Position numbers and translations under genes: made by a program. A stretch of DNA of 64,000 nucleotides from Anastrepha obliqua (lineage: Eukaryota; Arthropoda; Insecta; Diptera; Tephritidae), in contig NC_072894.1 of assembly GCF_027943255.1 (NCBI RefSeq), positions 73,447,601 to 73,511,600 of the forward strand, read 5' to 3'. Of the stretch, positions 1-11,514 are shown one piece after another. The first letter of the stretch is position 1, and each line of letters starts with the position of its first letter. The notes beneath the pieces were generated by a model, which saw only the letters and a list, made by a program, of their open reading frames with translations, was not told the origin of the DNA and made no database searches.

Positions 1-480
1 TCCTCCAGTTTTAGAGAACGAATATTACTCATTCTTACGACATTGGAACCCAAAACTCGTAGCCTTGCTCTAGGACACTCCCAGAGAAAGTGCTCAGCTC
101 AGTCCTATCCGCCTCCTCCAAGTAAGATAGTCACATTGGGTCCTTAATGATTCCAAAGGTGGTCATATGCTGACCCCATGGGTTGTGACCTGTAATATTA
201 CCGACCATCAACCGAACGTCTTTCCTTCCAAGTTTTAGTAGAAATTTGGCAGTTTTCTGTTCGGACTTGTCACAAAACACTTTGCAGTTCTGCAAAGTTC
301 TAGACCGGACTATCGCTCTTTATGTAAATTGCGTACATAATCGCTGATCCAATTTATGATTCCTGCGGAATTGATTCCGATTATCGGCTGTGGCCCTCGT
401 AGAGGATACGCTGATCCACAATTGGCCAATTCGTCGGCAATTAGGTTTCCTTGAACACCGGAATGTCCTGAAACCCATAT
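1..480 (-). mobile_element. Jockey/I-type non-LTR retrotransposon remnant (RNase H and 3' tail)
   Basis: Read on the minus strand, about 350-480 translates to an RNase H-like stretch (SGHSGVQGNLIADELANCGS), the usual GHxGxxGNxxAD motif of LINE RNase H domains. The part at 50-250 reads GHNPWGQHM followed by the remains of the C-terminal cysteine/histidine tail. Frames shift between the two blocks and stops are present, so it is a dead fragment. It continues past the window edge, so its true extent is unknown. Confidence 0.7.
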
Positions 481-2089
481 AAGTAAAAGTATAGTATGTT
501 CTGTCTTGGACAGAATTAAGCTTCTTAAATAAAAAATTTTGAACTACTTTTTTGCAATTGTTTCTACATGAAGTCGCTCGTGTAAGTAATTACGGTCATT
601 TTGAACCCAGAATTATTAAAATCGGTTCATTTTTGACTAAGTTATGGCCATTTAAAAAAATTTTTTTCTTATATATTTAATTAAAAAAAATCGAGTTTGA
701 GCCGAAAAACAAAATTGCCGATAACTCTTGAAAAAATTTTTTTTCGGGCGAACAAAAAAATACGTGTCTTATTATTTTGACCAGAGAGCAACATATTTGA
801 GTTACATCGAAATCGAAGAACATGACCCGAATAGCCCGGTTGAATTGAAATGGAAAGCATCAAAGTTAAGATGGTTGGCAGTTTTTAGAGTGTAGCAAGG
901 ACGGAAACTTTTAAGTTACTAAAATCCTTCCAAACTAAGAATTGTAACCGACGTTGTTTTGTATGGAGGCCGTCCCGGTCTAATGTGTTGGTATATACCT
1001 CCACTATGTTAAGCTGTTATAACCAATGTGCAATTTTTTTAAAAACTCAACACTAATAAAGACGAATTTTATAAAGTTGATTGTGTTTGATAAAACAAAT
1101 TATTATATTAAAAATTAATATATTGTATAATGCGTCTACATATGTATAATATAATATATAAAATATGTATACTTGCCATTGTACACCGCTTCTCCAAAAT
1201 GAATAAGCAACGTTAATAAAAAATATAAAAAAATTTTACAAACTTTGCATAGCTGCATTATAGGCAGAGACTAGACGATTTTCAACAATCGATTGTACGA
1301 GTTCTGATTCGACACTATTAATTAACATCAACTGTGAAAAATTTGTTTTTTGTTGCGGGGAATATATGTATTGTACTTTAAATACATTCATGTACATAAC
1401 TGTACAGTACATAACTGTACATGTACTTTTCAAGGTTCATACTAAAAAAATGCATGCATTTGTACTTACACACTTATTATATTTAAACAATTGCAGTAAA
1501 CATCGCGTAATGTGCTCTCATGTCGCGACTTTGAAATCTACATACATGTGCAGGGTAAGAACAAGATAGTTTGAAGTGATGATTCGCAGAGATGAACCAG
1601 TTAATTTTTCGCTTTTGCAATGAACTTGTAATACAAAGTGTGCTTTATCATTTTCATCCGTCCTTGCGGTTACTGATACAAACTACAATAAGCCAGTGTG
1701 CACAGGGACGGCTTACAGCTGTAAGGTAATGAGGCGGCTACCAAGGGCGGCAGTTTGTATATTTTTTATTTATTTATTTATAAACCTCAAAACCAAAAGT
1801 TATATTACTGTGTTTGAACTTACGAAAAAAATTCTTAATAATAACATAGGGTGTTTCAAAGACGAACAGCGAGGACAAAGAACTGACGTTTTGTTACTAG
1901 GCAACTAGTATTTCAAGTCCAAACACTCAGTCAGGAGACTACTAATACACCCGGATAGATTTCAGTAGAAAGAACAGAGAGATAGGAAACATAAAATGTA
2001 AGTGGTGAGACGAAAAAATTAGTTTGAGGTCACTCTTCCACAAATCTCTTGGATTCATTGATGAATTTTAAGAGATCCGAAAGAGGAAT
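481..2089. other. AT-rich non-coding stretch, no gene seen
   Basis: Homopolymer runs and TATA/TACATA simple repeats dominate, including a direct repeat of TACATAACTGTACA near 1393-1428 that can also fold on itself. Short open frames here (for example 1366-1569 and 1696-1908) show no recognisable domain or coding-like composition. Confidence 0.6.
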
Positions 2090-2830
2090 AGTATGAACTT
2101 TATCCATACTCAGTATATCGCCACCTTAGTCTGATTCTGGAAAACGCCGGACAACTAAAGAGAAAATGCTCTGCAGTGTCGTCATCCTCAAGACAGGATA
2201 GGCATATCGGGCTCTCGACGATCCCCATAGCAGGCGTATGCTGACCACAGGCGTTGTGCCCTGTGATTACACCCACCAGTATTCTCAGGTGTTTTCGGCT
2301 GAGTTTTAGGCGAAAGGTCCCTATTTTCCTGTTTGGTTCTTCCAAAAAGCACTTGATTACTCTGCACAAGTTCAACCCAGACCAACGTTCTCTATGGGCA
2401 GACATCATGAAGTTGTCAATCCATAGGTGAATCGATGCAGAATTGGCCCCAGAAAGGGTTCAGGGCCTAGTGGCATATTTGCCGAGCTTTCATAAACCAG
2501 TTTATCAGCCAACTCGCTCCCTGTAATACCACAATGTCCAGGTAACCAAATAAGACATACTAACCAATAAGACATACTTTGTTCAGTTTTGTCTTACATT
2601 CACCGACTAACTTCGAGGAGCAGCATGAGTTAGAAAGGGCTTTCAGTGCAGCTTGACTGCCACTACAAATTCCAATACTGGTACCCCGCCACTGTTTCTC
2701 AATTAGCCAGTAAGTCACGTTCAAGATGGTCCTGTGGCATAGGAGTACTTAGTGTCTTCGTCTAAGTACCATCCAGATCCGCTACCTTCACTGGTTTTGG
2801 ATCCGTCGGTGTAGAAAGTGGGTAGATATC
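2090..2830 (-). pseudogene. Jockey/I-type LINE ORF2 3' end: RNase H plus zinc tail
   Basis: The minus strand reads, in order, FYTDGSKTSEGSGSG (first catalytic RNase H block, about 2760-2820), CSGSQAALKALS (about 2640), GHCGITGSELADKL (about 2510) and the terminal block at 2100-2408 with GVITGHNACGQHTPAMGI and CLSCLEDDDTAEHFLFSCP, the CCHC-like tail of Jockey/I-type ORF2. The blocks lie in different frames and are broken by stops, so the copy cannot be translated as one protein. It is a close relative of the fragment at the start of the window. Confidence 0.82.
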
Positions 2831-3428
2831 CCGTTAATAGGTTCTCTTAACTTAACCATTGATCTCCATCTGAGATCAAAACGTCATACTTCCTACCGAA
2901 GCTAACGAAAGGCACCCGATTGTCCACTGGCATCGAGAACAGTGCGCACCGCTCCGACAACTGGTGGTATATATGGCAGTGGCCAGTGCTGCCTTCGCTT
3001 CGCCAGACTCCGTTTAACTTGAGCGACGTTAAGCTTCCTACTACTACTTACTACAATCGGCATACTGTTCACATCCATCGCGTTACTATATTGGTATTAA
3101 GAATGATTTGCTAAAAGCCGTCCAATTTTCACTGGGGTAAAGAGCGGCCGGCTTAGCCGGATGTGTTGGTACGTGACTACCATTCGACGCACTTTGATTT
3201 GTTTGGATTTAAGAGCAGCCCATTATTGCAGGTCCACTAGTTTTATCGGTGTTGAGGTTGCTTATACATTTATTGACGGTTCAAAAGGAGAACTAACATA
3301 TAATTGAATATCATCGCGATAAACATTAGTATTTCAATATTTTAGTATGATTTGAAGATCAGTAACGTATAATGCAAATAAAAAAAGCTTCACGCAACGA
3401 TAAGTTCGGCTTCCTCACAAACAAATCA
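2831..3428. other. Unassigned DNA with a short SINE-head match
   Basis: Nothing coding is recognised. At about 3150-3190 the sequence CTTAGCCGGATGTGTTGG followed by GTGACTACCATTCG matches the tRNA-like head of the SINE found in better copies at 32.7, 45.3 and 60.6 kb, so a decayed head fragment on the + strand is likely. Confidence 0.4.
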
Positions 3429-3561
3429 ATGATTTTCTAATTGGCCCTTGTACAGGAAAGTCGTCAAAGTTTTTAACTTCGGAATGCCATTGCATCCATT
3501 TATTTATGAACGTCTTCGACTTCTCCAAATATTTCATTGCAGATTTACGTGAACTCATTTT
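3429..3561 (-). pseudogene. Possible Tc1/mariner helix-turn-helix fragment
   Basis: A short minus-strand frame starts MSSRKSAMKYLEKSK and continues through WMQWHSEVKNFDDFP. Its layout resembles the N-terminal DNA-binding helix-turn-helix of Tc1/mariner transposases, where a W..R/H..VK.VDD.P pattern precedes the AT-hook. It is only about 46 codons long and no catalytic domain follows. This is a family-level guess from pattern alone. Confidence 0.3.
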
Positions 3562-5249
3562 GTAAAATCAACGTACCTATGCTTTCTAAACAAAATTAAC
3601 AAATTGAGCAACGCGTATTGCAAAAATATGCCTATTCAGCAGCATATATTTTTTTATCACGGGTGGGTCCCTAATTTTGGATTTTGCCACTCACACGTCC
3701 ATTACACAATCTGTAAATATATAAATCAGTTTGCTCGTTTACCTTTTGCAATTAAGAGCTGAAATATGAACGAAGAAAGAAAAAGAAATAATTCTAAAAT
3801 ATTTTCGTACTCATATCCACAAAGTCAAAAGTGGGTTTATCAAATCTGTACCGAGAATAAAAATCATTGCCTAATTCAATTCTTATTATGCCTTTTTTAT
3901 TACTATGTAGAACAAAATTGGTAAGGAAATATTTCCATTTTACTGTCTTGTCCTGTCTAAATTTTGCATTTCGATCAGATATACTCGTACAACTATATTT
4001 TAACCATTTTTCCACTTTTTTAAAACAGCTTAGACTGGGATATGAAAACTTTAGTAGGCCGTTAAATAGAATTCGGGCTAACTTTTACAAATTCATCGAG
4101 TGTTATTATTATTTCAGAACGATTATCAGGAAATTCAGTGTTCATGCTTACTTTATAATGTCAAAATAACAGGGAAATTTTCGTTTTTTGCTTAACTTTA
4201 AATTTCATAGCAAAAGCAATTTCCTTTTTCGGCATGACGCACATATACGACATTAACGAAAAAATGAACTTTTGAAATTGACGCATATATGTATACGACA
4301 TAATCACTTAACAGATTAAGAATATTTTTCATTTGCTAAGAAAAATCGCGCATGGAAATCTATCAATTATTTCCTGCGCCTTGGGCCGTCATTTTTTATC
4401 TCAATCCGACCCAGAGTAACTACAAAGGTTTTTGGGCATGCACATGGACTGAATGTACTATACTTATACATATGCATAAGCACGTGTGTGAGGAATGAAA
4501 AACGCACATGTGCCTCTTTTAAGTGTTGCGATGCGATAGTCGTAGTTACACCCCATTTTTACACAATTACATTCAGAAAGTGGATAATAAATAAAAGGAA
4601 ACAATTCCCCAGTTTCTGTGGTGCTATATGTACTTATAATGTATATTTATACGTGGACTCAGTCGTTTGTTAGTTGGTCAAAAAGAGAAACTGGCCAAAT
4701 TCAAGCCAAAAATTCCACCAATTTTACAAATCTACGAAAAACATTTAGCATTTAGTTTCTCCACCTTTCGCGTAGATTAAAATAGTAATCGGCCATACAT
4801 CTATATAAGTATATGCATATATGTATACCATACATGTGAAGCATTCCATAAAGAAGACCAAAATCATCAATTTTTAGCAGGAAGTGAGTTTTCAGCAAAA
4901 TTTTTAGTAGTTAAGTTTTTCCAGGTATGCTTCCATTTCCACAAGAGACAAAAGACGGGAAAAGCTAGATGCAAATGCTTATAATATTTTAAATATTTAT
5001 ACAGTAACAAATAAATAAAGCAATTTTGATTATTGATTTAAATAATAACAAAAATAACGTTCCTCAACAAAAATCCCCTCATGACATCAGTGAACCAATG
5101 TACATACATATATTTATTAAGGGTTTATTTTCATGAGCATACACCACATTGTGATAATTGCAAATCGCGTCATAAAGAATTTATTTTAGTGACAGCAGAT
5201 ACTTCATGTGGCTTCTAGTATTCCTCAGCGAATTAAGAGAACACAAAAT
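3562..5249. other. No gene recognised
   Basis: AT-rich DNA with scattered short frames (for example 3867-4169 and 4488-4673) that show no domain, repeat structure or splice context. ATATGTATAC-type simple repeats occur at 4263-4300 and 4800-4835. Confidence 0.5.
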
Positions 5250-5500
5250 TATGTCGCAGAAGCTTGAACGATAAAAACATCCGATGAGGCGTCCCTTGAA
5301 GTGCTTGGGAAAAAGATTCTGAGGAAGATTTTTATACCTTTGCACGCTGTCGACAGCGAATATCGCACAACAATAAACACAATGGAACAATAAACTGTAT
5401 GAGCTTTACGACGACACGGACATAGTGCAGCGAATAAAGGCCCAACGGCTTCTTTGCCTGGGTCATTTCGTCCCAATGGATACACACGCTGATGGATAGT
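5250..5500 (+). mobile_element. RTE-like LINE fragment, RT C-terminal region
   Basis: This stretch aligns by eye with 62440-62655 of the younger LINE copy: both contain AACATCCGATGA(A/G)GCG, then ATTCTG and AAGATTTTT, then GAGCTTTACGACGACA or AACGACA, and end with the LGH/GHVV block. It therefore derives from the same family but is degraded and truncated at both ends. Confidence 0.75.
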
Positions 5501-5599
5501 TTTCACAACATCTTCAATCATACATATGTCTATGTGCAGAGATCAACTTAAAGAAGTTAAGACCTCATTGGTCCTTGATTTCATTCTTAATTGCTAGAA

Positions 5600-5730
5600 A
5601 TGCACAATCGCATCCGGCTTATGTGAGTCCCATGACACGGGGGTATATCTGGGAGCGAAGTAGCGGATGCATTGGTTAGCGACTTCATTATTATCCTCTT
5701 TAAAAAGAAACTTAGAAGTGAAGAGCTAAG
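5600..5730 (+). pseudogene. LINE RNase H fragment
   Basis: One frame reads HGGISGSEVADALVSDFI, the typical GHxGIxGNExAD motif of the RNase H domain of Jockey/I-type retrotransposons. No start, no complete domain and no catalytic set remains. Confidence 0.55.
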
Positions 5731-6280
5731 GCTAAGAGACGTAAGCGGGCATCAAATTATGAGACTACGGCCGGCAAAGTTCCTACTAGGGGTATAATCA
5801 AAGTAGGTTCAGTCAACTTATAGCATACGAGCAGCCCAACTCAGCTCTATCTTATTAAGACAACTGTGCTTGAGTAAGGTAATGTACTGCGTAGCGGGCA
5901 CAAAAGGCCCTGAAGTCGAAATGCAAGAATCATTTTTATTAATTCATTCATTCATGTACTCGTATGTTGGATATTCATGTACTCGTATGTTGGATTTAAT
6001 ATTGATCGATCAAATTTTGCCTTGACTTCGGCTTCGGCCAAGATTGGTAGGACTTGAAATGAACTATTTTTTACTTTCTTTGTTAAAAATTTTTATTAAT
6101 TTCTAGTTTTCGGATAATTTTTAATACTGATTTCAAAGTCCAAACTTTATATTCAAAAAGTGGTCCTAAAATACCTATCTGCTGCGTCATCGAACGTAGC
6201 TAGTAAACAATGGCTCTGTGGTGCCGGTTAGCATACCATACATACCTACCCATAGTTTGTTGTTTTTACATTGCAATATA
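5731..6280. other. No gene recognised; short tandem duplication
   Basis: Holds a direct duplication of ATTCATGTACTCGTATGTTG in tandem at 5950-5998 and otherwise nothing recognisable. Confidence 0.5.
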
Positions 6281-6483
6281 CAAGGTGGCTCAAAATTGAT
6301 CACCCTATCGGAAGATATGTAATTTTTGCAAATGGCGTCCTACGTCAATCATATTGGACAATTGTGGACTAGACTAGTGTGTCAAGGTCAAAATAGAGGC
6401 AGCCATTAATCAAAATAATTTTTTTTATTTAGTAAAAAAGTTAGTCCAAAACAAAATTTGATGATCAATTCCGTGCCGCCTTA
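6281..6483. mobile_element. Small MITE with mariner-like terminal inverted repeats
   Basis: The left end CAAGGTGGCTCAAAATTGAT and the inverse of the right end (AAGGCGGCACGGAATTGATC) match over about 20 bases with a few substitutions, and TA precedes the left end. The motif GGTGGC/GGCGGC next to a TA resembles the ends of the intact DD41D element at 7756-9030. No coding potential lies between the repeats, so it would depend on a transposase supplied elsewhere. Confidence 0.5.
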
Positions 6484-6595
6484 AAAAATATAAAATTTTG
6501 AGTATTAAATAATTGCAGTATGCAACATTGTTCTTTCCGCTTCCAAGAAGAGGTTTCGGACGATTTCAACACTGAAATTTTAAAGGTGGTGGGGG

Positions 6596-6655
6596 TTAGG
6601 AAGTGCTGAGCCAAACACCTAAAGGGTACAGGCACCAATTATAGTTATATATACT
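6596..6655 (+). repeat. SINE tail fragment
   Basis: The run GCTGAGCCAAACACCTAAAG followed by GGCACCAATTATA matches the 3' part of the window's tRNA-derived SINE (GCTCGGCCAAACACCCAAA, then GCGCCAATTATATA). Confidence 0.5.
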
Positions 6656-7053
6656 TACACATGAACTTTTTTTATATTGTTGGCAGTTTTTATACCCTTG
6701 AAATTGTAATCGGTTCAAACAATTTTCCTGTGCTTCGAATTAATGTTTTTTTTTATTGAGGTGCTCAGCATATTGAAGTATTTTCTTCTTCTTTTATTAC
6801 AACGGAACCTCTTACTATATAAAATTATTTGTTAATTTCCTGCATAAAAAACTGAACGATATGCATTTTTTGGTCATCTATCGTGTTAAGTGTTTGTCTT
6901 CCATACACCAATTACGATTTTTAGGCTTTCAAAATGCAATACATAATCACAAAGCTTAAAGCTCAAGTGTACAGTGCAGGCACAAACAAAATCGCCTGAA
7001 AAATAGGAGTAAGGAAAATTGTGCATTGGATTTTTTTATGTTATTAACGATTC
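6656..7053. other. No gene recognised
   Basis: AT-rich sequence without recognisable coding or repeat family content. Confidence 0.5.
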
Positions 7054-7490
7054 TTATTCATTTTTTAGAAGCATTGCAAATATTGACCTGTAAGAGAACT
7101 CTTGGTTGAGTGATTTACCAGGCTTAGGTACCATGGTAACTTCGGCGAATTTCCAATATATAGATATGTATCTAAAGCACGTGTACAAGAGGCACTTGTT
7201 AAATAAACTAGTCAAATAGGTAATGCAATTTTTTGTCAGATTACGAAGGACTTGAGCCGTATTAAAATCAAGTCCAGGGGACTTTTTAAGCTTCATTTTG
7301 TTTATTTCCTTACCAACTTCTTCTGGTGTAACTGCAATAATATATTCATCGTACTCAGAGCAGTTTTCAATAGATTCTACTTCAGTAAATCCTTCATTAG
7401 GGCTAAAGATTCTTTCCAAATGCTCAGCAAATAAATTCGCTTTATACTCGCTTGTCTTAGCTCTGTTTCTCTCGAAAAATTTTAACAGGA
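7054..7490 (-). pseudogene. Jockey-type reverse transcriptase, N-terminal fragment
   Basis: The minus-strand frame runs from about 7490 (RNRAKTSEYKANLFAEHLER) through KMKLKKSPGLDFNTAQVL, YWKFAEVTMVPKPGK and SYRSIFAMLLKNE. These are the F/AEHLxxxF, SPGxDxI, W..A.V.MIPKPGK and SYRPISLL blocks that open Jockey-clade reverse transcriptases. The palm with the YADD active site is missing, so the copy is truncated. The frame itself is open for more than 120 codons, so decay is moderate. Confidence 0.85.
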
Positions 7491-7755
7491 GCGCTATGAT
7501 GAATTGGTCTATTGAAAAATTGAGTCGCTTTCAACAACGAATATTCTGCGCTTTTATCAATTGTGATCCCAGACATGTACAGTTAGTAACAGAAGTAAGT
7601 ACGTGTTACGTGTTCACTTTTCCCCCAATCGATTCCTTCACACAACCTAAGTTATAACAAAATTGTGTTTTATTTACATGCATGAAATACAAAAATCATA
7701 TTTAATCCAAAAAATTATAAAATTTTAAAAAGGAACAAAATTATAGCTATTTATA

Positions 7756-7808
7756 CAGGGTGGCGCACGAATCGTGCTACAAAAACAAAACGTAATAACT
7801 TTTTTTCT
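7756..7808 (+). repeat. Left terminal inverted repeat of the DD41D element
   Basis: Starts directly after the TA target duplicate. Pairs with 8978-9030; only the third base differs (G here, A in the other end). Confidence 0.92.
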
Positions 7809-7857
7809 AATCAATGTATTTAACTTTTTGTTAATAATTCATTTTTATTTTATGTAA

Positions 7858-8940
7858 CTAATTAGTTTTGAAAATAATAGAACGTAAATGACCTCCATGC
7901 TCATTCACGCATTTGCGACACCTGATGAGAAAATTGTTCATTGCGCACTGAAGGGTTGAAGTCGGGATCGCCTCAATTATTGTTGTGATGGACTGCTTCA
8001 ATTCAGTCAAATTACTTGGTTTTGTTTTATACACCTCTTGTTTGAGATAACCCCATAAAAAAAAATCTGGTGCAGTGAGGTCAGGTGACCTTGGGGGCCA
8101 GCGGAAAGTGGAATTTCTGGATATCAATTTATTTCTAAATTTTCGTTGGAGCTCCTCCATAACCGGTCTGGCTATATGTGCAGTTGCTCCATCTTGCTGG
8201 AACCAAATGCTGTTAAAAGGGATACGTCTTCGCCGCAGTTCTGGATAAAAAAACTCCTTCAACATGTTTAAATAACGGTCCCCATTTACAGTCGCTGTTA
8301 CACCGTTTTCTTCGAAGAAGTATGGCCCGACAATGCACCTTGATGAAACTGCGCACCACACTGTGACTCGTTCTGGGTGCAGTTCCATCTCATGGAGTAT
8401 TTGCGGATTTGATTGACTCCATATACGGCAATTTTGCTTGTTTACATTGCCGTTTAGATCAAAATGGGCCTCATCAGACATAAACAAGCAATTTATGAAG
8501 TTGTTGTCTTCTTCGGCCATTTCAATAATTTTTTGGCAAAATTCCAGGCGAATAGGCAAATCCAGAGGGTTTAATTTGCTTGTGATTTGAACTTTGTACG
8601 GAAACAAGTTTAAGTCATCATGAACTATCCGCTGCAATGACCGTCTGCTAACTCCAATTTGCGCCGACAAGTTACGAGTCGAAACTCTTGGATTTGCCTG
8701 AATTGACGATGCTACAGCCGCGATTGTGGCTTCGACCCGAACATGGGGATCTCGATGGTACGGTCTGCGTGCGATGCTTCCAGATTCAGCAAACATGTTC
8801 ACCAGCCTCATAATGGTCCATCTGCTCGGGGGAGTGCCGCCAAACTCCCGCCTAAATTCCCTTTGGACGGAAATGATGGACTGCAAAGCATGGTACCGCT
8901 GCACTATCCAAATCCTCTTTTCGGTATCCCAAGTCTCCAT
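7858..8940 (-). CDS. DD41D mariner-like transposase, complete
   Basis: A 360-residue cut-and-paste transposase that would act in the nucleus on the element's own terminal repeats and insert into TA. Residues 1-115 hold the paired helix-turn-helix DNA-binding region (METWDTEKRIWIVQRY; later RVSTRNLSAQIGVSRRSLQR). The catalytic triad is visible: D156 in LFMSDEAHF, D250 in WFQQDGATAH and D292 in DLTAPDFFLWG. Forty-one residues lie between the second and third Asp, which defines DD41D. The NKQNCRIW and RVTVWCAVSS blocks between them are typical. Length suits the family, the ATG at 8940 is the first in frame and lies just inside the terminal repeat, and no stop or frameshift is seen. Activity itself cannot be shown from sequence. 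Confidence 0.93.
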   Translation of the reverse strand: METWDTEKRIWIVQRYHALQSIISVQREFRREFGGTPPSRWTIMRLVNMFAESGSIARRPYHRDPHVRVEATIAAVASSIQANPRVSTRNLSAQIGVSRRSLQRIVHDDLNLFPYKVQITSKLNPLDLPIRLEFCQKIIEMAEEDNNFINCLFMSDEAHFDLNGNVNKQNCRIWSQSNPQILHEMELHPERVTVWCAVSSRCIVGPYFFEENGVTATVNGDRYLNMLKEFFYPELRRRRIPFNSIWFQQDGATAHIARPVMEELQRKFRNKLISRNSTFRWPPRSPDLTAPDFFLWGYLKQEVYKTKPSNLTELKQSITTIIEAIPTSTLQCAMNNFLIRCRKCVNEHGGHLRSIIFKTN

Positions 8941-8977
8941 TTTTTGTAAATCTAAATACTAATCTGCAAAATAACAC

Positions 8978-9030
8978 AGAAAAAAAGTTATTACGTTTTG
9001 TTTTTGTAGCACGATTCGTGCGCCACCTTG
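8978..9030 (-). repeat. Right terminal inverted repeat of the DD41D element
   Basis: Mirror of 7756-7808, ending at CGCCACCTTG followed by TA. Confidence 0.92.
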
Positions 9031-9124
9031 TATTAAACTTTATAAAAATTCATGTCGCAAAAGTAAGTATACAGTTCATCATATTATTAATTTGTGAAAT
9101 CAAAAACATAATTAAAATCAAATC

Positions 9125-10054
9125 CTAGCACGAGTATTTGGTAGGATAACCATTAGACTTTACAATCGCTTTAAGTCGTGATGGCATTATCTTCACCAAG
9201 TTTTCAGTTGCAGCTGGTGGTATTTTATTCCATTCCTCTTGAAGGACGTTTTTCAATTGTTCCTTATTTCTAATCGGATGTTTACGTATTTTCCGCCTTA
9301 AATATTCCTATAAATGTTCGATTGGGTTGGTATCCGGAGACTGTGGCGGTTTTCGCACATTGTATAATACAACAGCCACTCTCGTACAATGTTGGATGTG
9401 TGCTTGGGGTCATTATCCTGCTGGAAGAGAAACGTTGCTCCGAGGCCATTATTTGGTAGCGCGTTCTTTCAAAATATTTAAGTAACCATATCGGTCCATA
9501 ATATTTTCGATAAAGGCCAAGTTTCCAACCCCGTTCGCAGCCATACATCCCCAAACCATCACAGAGCCCCCTCCATGCTTCACAGTGCCGGTCATATTGT
9601 TTGGATCCAATTCCCTGTTAACTTTTCTCCAAACTTTTTCACGCCCATCAAATCCACAGATACTGAACTTACACTTATCAGAAAATATGACTTGGTTCCA
9701 AAACGTTTGGCCATATTTTTTATGATCTTTTGCGAATGAAATCCGTTTACTCCGATTGACACTACTCACGAAGGGTTTTTTCCTAACACTGCGCCCATGA
9801 TAGCCAGTACTATGCAAAGCCGGCGAATAGTTTGGGTTCAGATTTCAATTTGGGGGCACTTATTTTGGGGTTTGTCCTGATTTTCCGTACGACTAAGCTT
9901 TTGGGACTTAAGAGCGGCGGACGCCCACAATGCTCTTTATTAGTGGTGCTTCCCGCACTTTTATATTTATTCACATTCTTTTGAACTGTAGCAAAACTCC
10001 TATCTATCAAACGACCGATTTCTCGCAATGATTTATGTTCCTTTTGATATATTA
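9125..10054 (-). pseudogene. Tc1-like (DD34E-type) transposase, main part
   Basis: Minus-strand blocks in order: SLREIGRLIDRSFATVQ and GRPPLLSPKS (helix-turn-helix and linker, 9810-10050), FWNQVIFSDKCKFS (first catalytic Asp; the Glu usual after it is Cys) with KHGGGSVMVWGCMA (9449-9720), then the C-terminal WNKIPP-like block ending YPTKY before a stop at 9125-9127. The three blocks lie in different frames, so at least two frameshifts inactivate it. The first codons are found 3 kb away at 13029-13077 because of the Helitron insertion. Confidence 0.85.
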
Positions 10055-10245
10055 CTAGCGAAAACCCGCCCGTTCCGCTGGTCGTCTTTAAAAAAATCTA
10101 GATTAATTAATTAAATTAAGCCGAAAAATACTGTGTGTATTTTATAAAAATTCTCGCGCATGAATAGTAATGAAAGAAGTTTTAAATAGTAGTAGCAATT
10201 AAAAAACGTTTTATGTGATTTACTTTATTACTTTTTTTTATTGTA

Positions 10246-11290
10246 ATGCTCTTTGGTATACAATATTCTTCGTTTTTCAATGCGTTGTTGAATGAATGAA
10301 CAATACCGATGGCTTGCCAACTCTTGAGCATGAAACATAAAGTTGGCCATGAGAAAAACATGGGTATTCTAAATCAATACCACAAATTGATAAAGTTTGG
10401 CCTTGTGACTTATTAATAGTAATCGTGAATAAAAGCGAACAGGAAATTGAAGACGTTTGAATTCAAACGGCATGTCCGATGGTATCATTGGTGTTCGCGG
10501 TATTAGTATACCAGAGTATTTTCCATTCAAAATTGTTGCTTCAATGACGTTATTCATCAATCTCTTAACTGTTAATCGAGTGCCATTACATAGTCGTGGT
10601 TGATTTATGTTTCTCAACATAATAATCAGTGCTCCTATTCTCAAGTTTAGCATGTGTGGCGGTAATCCAGGTAAATCAAAGGAATTCAAAAATTCAGTGG
10701 GATAATTTACAATATCATCTTGATTTGTAACAGTGTCAACGGATCGATATGTTTGTTCTGGACTTGGTATGTTAGCCAAAATAGCCGCATTCATTTCATT
10801 CACATCTTTATTTTTGCCAGCCATGATGGCTCGTTCACTAAGCCAATCATGATTTTTGTAATTTTGAGGCAAATTTGGGAAAATACTTTCAACTAACTGT
10901 TCTTTCGTTTGACTTATTTAACAAAAGTTTGGTTGTAAAGTTATTAACCCAGTTAGATTATCGACAGGAACTTTGCCATTTCCAATATCCAATAATTGCT
11001 GTGAAAATTCAGCAGCTGATGGATCATTTTGCATTAGAACACGTACATTTGTAGTTAGTTTGAGTGTTTGAACATGTCTCCACAAATATGATGACTTCAA
11101 ACATGCAGCCAATTCATCTGCTACAGTTGTTCGAGGAATAATAGGCAGTGTTTGTCTAAAATCACCTGCCAGCAGCACTAAGGCACGACCAAACATTTCA
11201 TTTTTACTACGTAAATCTCATAATGTCCTATCAAGCGCTTCCAGTGACTTTTTATGTGCCATCGTGCACTCATCCCATACAATTACGTGT
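10246..11290 (-). pseudogene. Helitron Pif1-type helicase, C-terminal part
   Basis: Minus-strand blocks: CIVWDECTMAHKKSLEALD (about 11220-11290, Walker B region), RALVLLAGDFRQTLPIIP (11100-11196), WLSERAIMAGKNKDVNEMN, LNSFDLPGLPPHML, LCNGTRLTV and [11 protein letters not shown] (10440-10872), then in another frame [10 protein letters not shown] and [15 protein letters not shown] (10290-10420). This order is that of the Helitron helicase C-terminal half. Frameshifts occur near 10435 and 10918, with an in-frame stop near 11218; the Walker A half and the Rep domain are missing. Confidence 0.9.
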
Positions 11291-11514
11291 GCGAAAAAGC
11301 GGAGAAGGAGAAGAGAACTGTGAATTTTTCACTATAACTGACTTCAGATTAACGTTTATATAATAAGCGTATATGTAACATTTTAAAATTAAAAAAAAAA
11401 TTTTTAATTTTTAATAATAAGTGGTCTTCCTCTTCCTGTAGCTATTCCTTTTCCTCTTCCATCTCCAGCTCCATCTCCTTTCTTTATCCCGGAAACGGGC
11501 AGTAAAAATTACTT

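Larger units (their letters stand above)
7756..9030 (-). mobile_element. Intact DD41D (rosa/Visitor-type) mariner-like transposon
   Basis: A 1275-bp element bounded by TA on both sides (7754-7755 and 9031-9032). Its 53-bp terminal inverted repeats, 7756-7808 and 8978-9030, begin CAGGGTGGCGCACGAATCG and CAAGGTGGCGCACGAATCG and differ at one position by eye. Between them lies a single uninterrupted transposase frame on the minus strand. Structure, target site and frame are all complete, the pattern expected of a recently mobile autonomous copy. The DD41D spacing places it with the rosa/Visitor group of IS630-Tc1-mariner elements, first described in tephritid flies as far as I recall. Confidence 0.93.
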
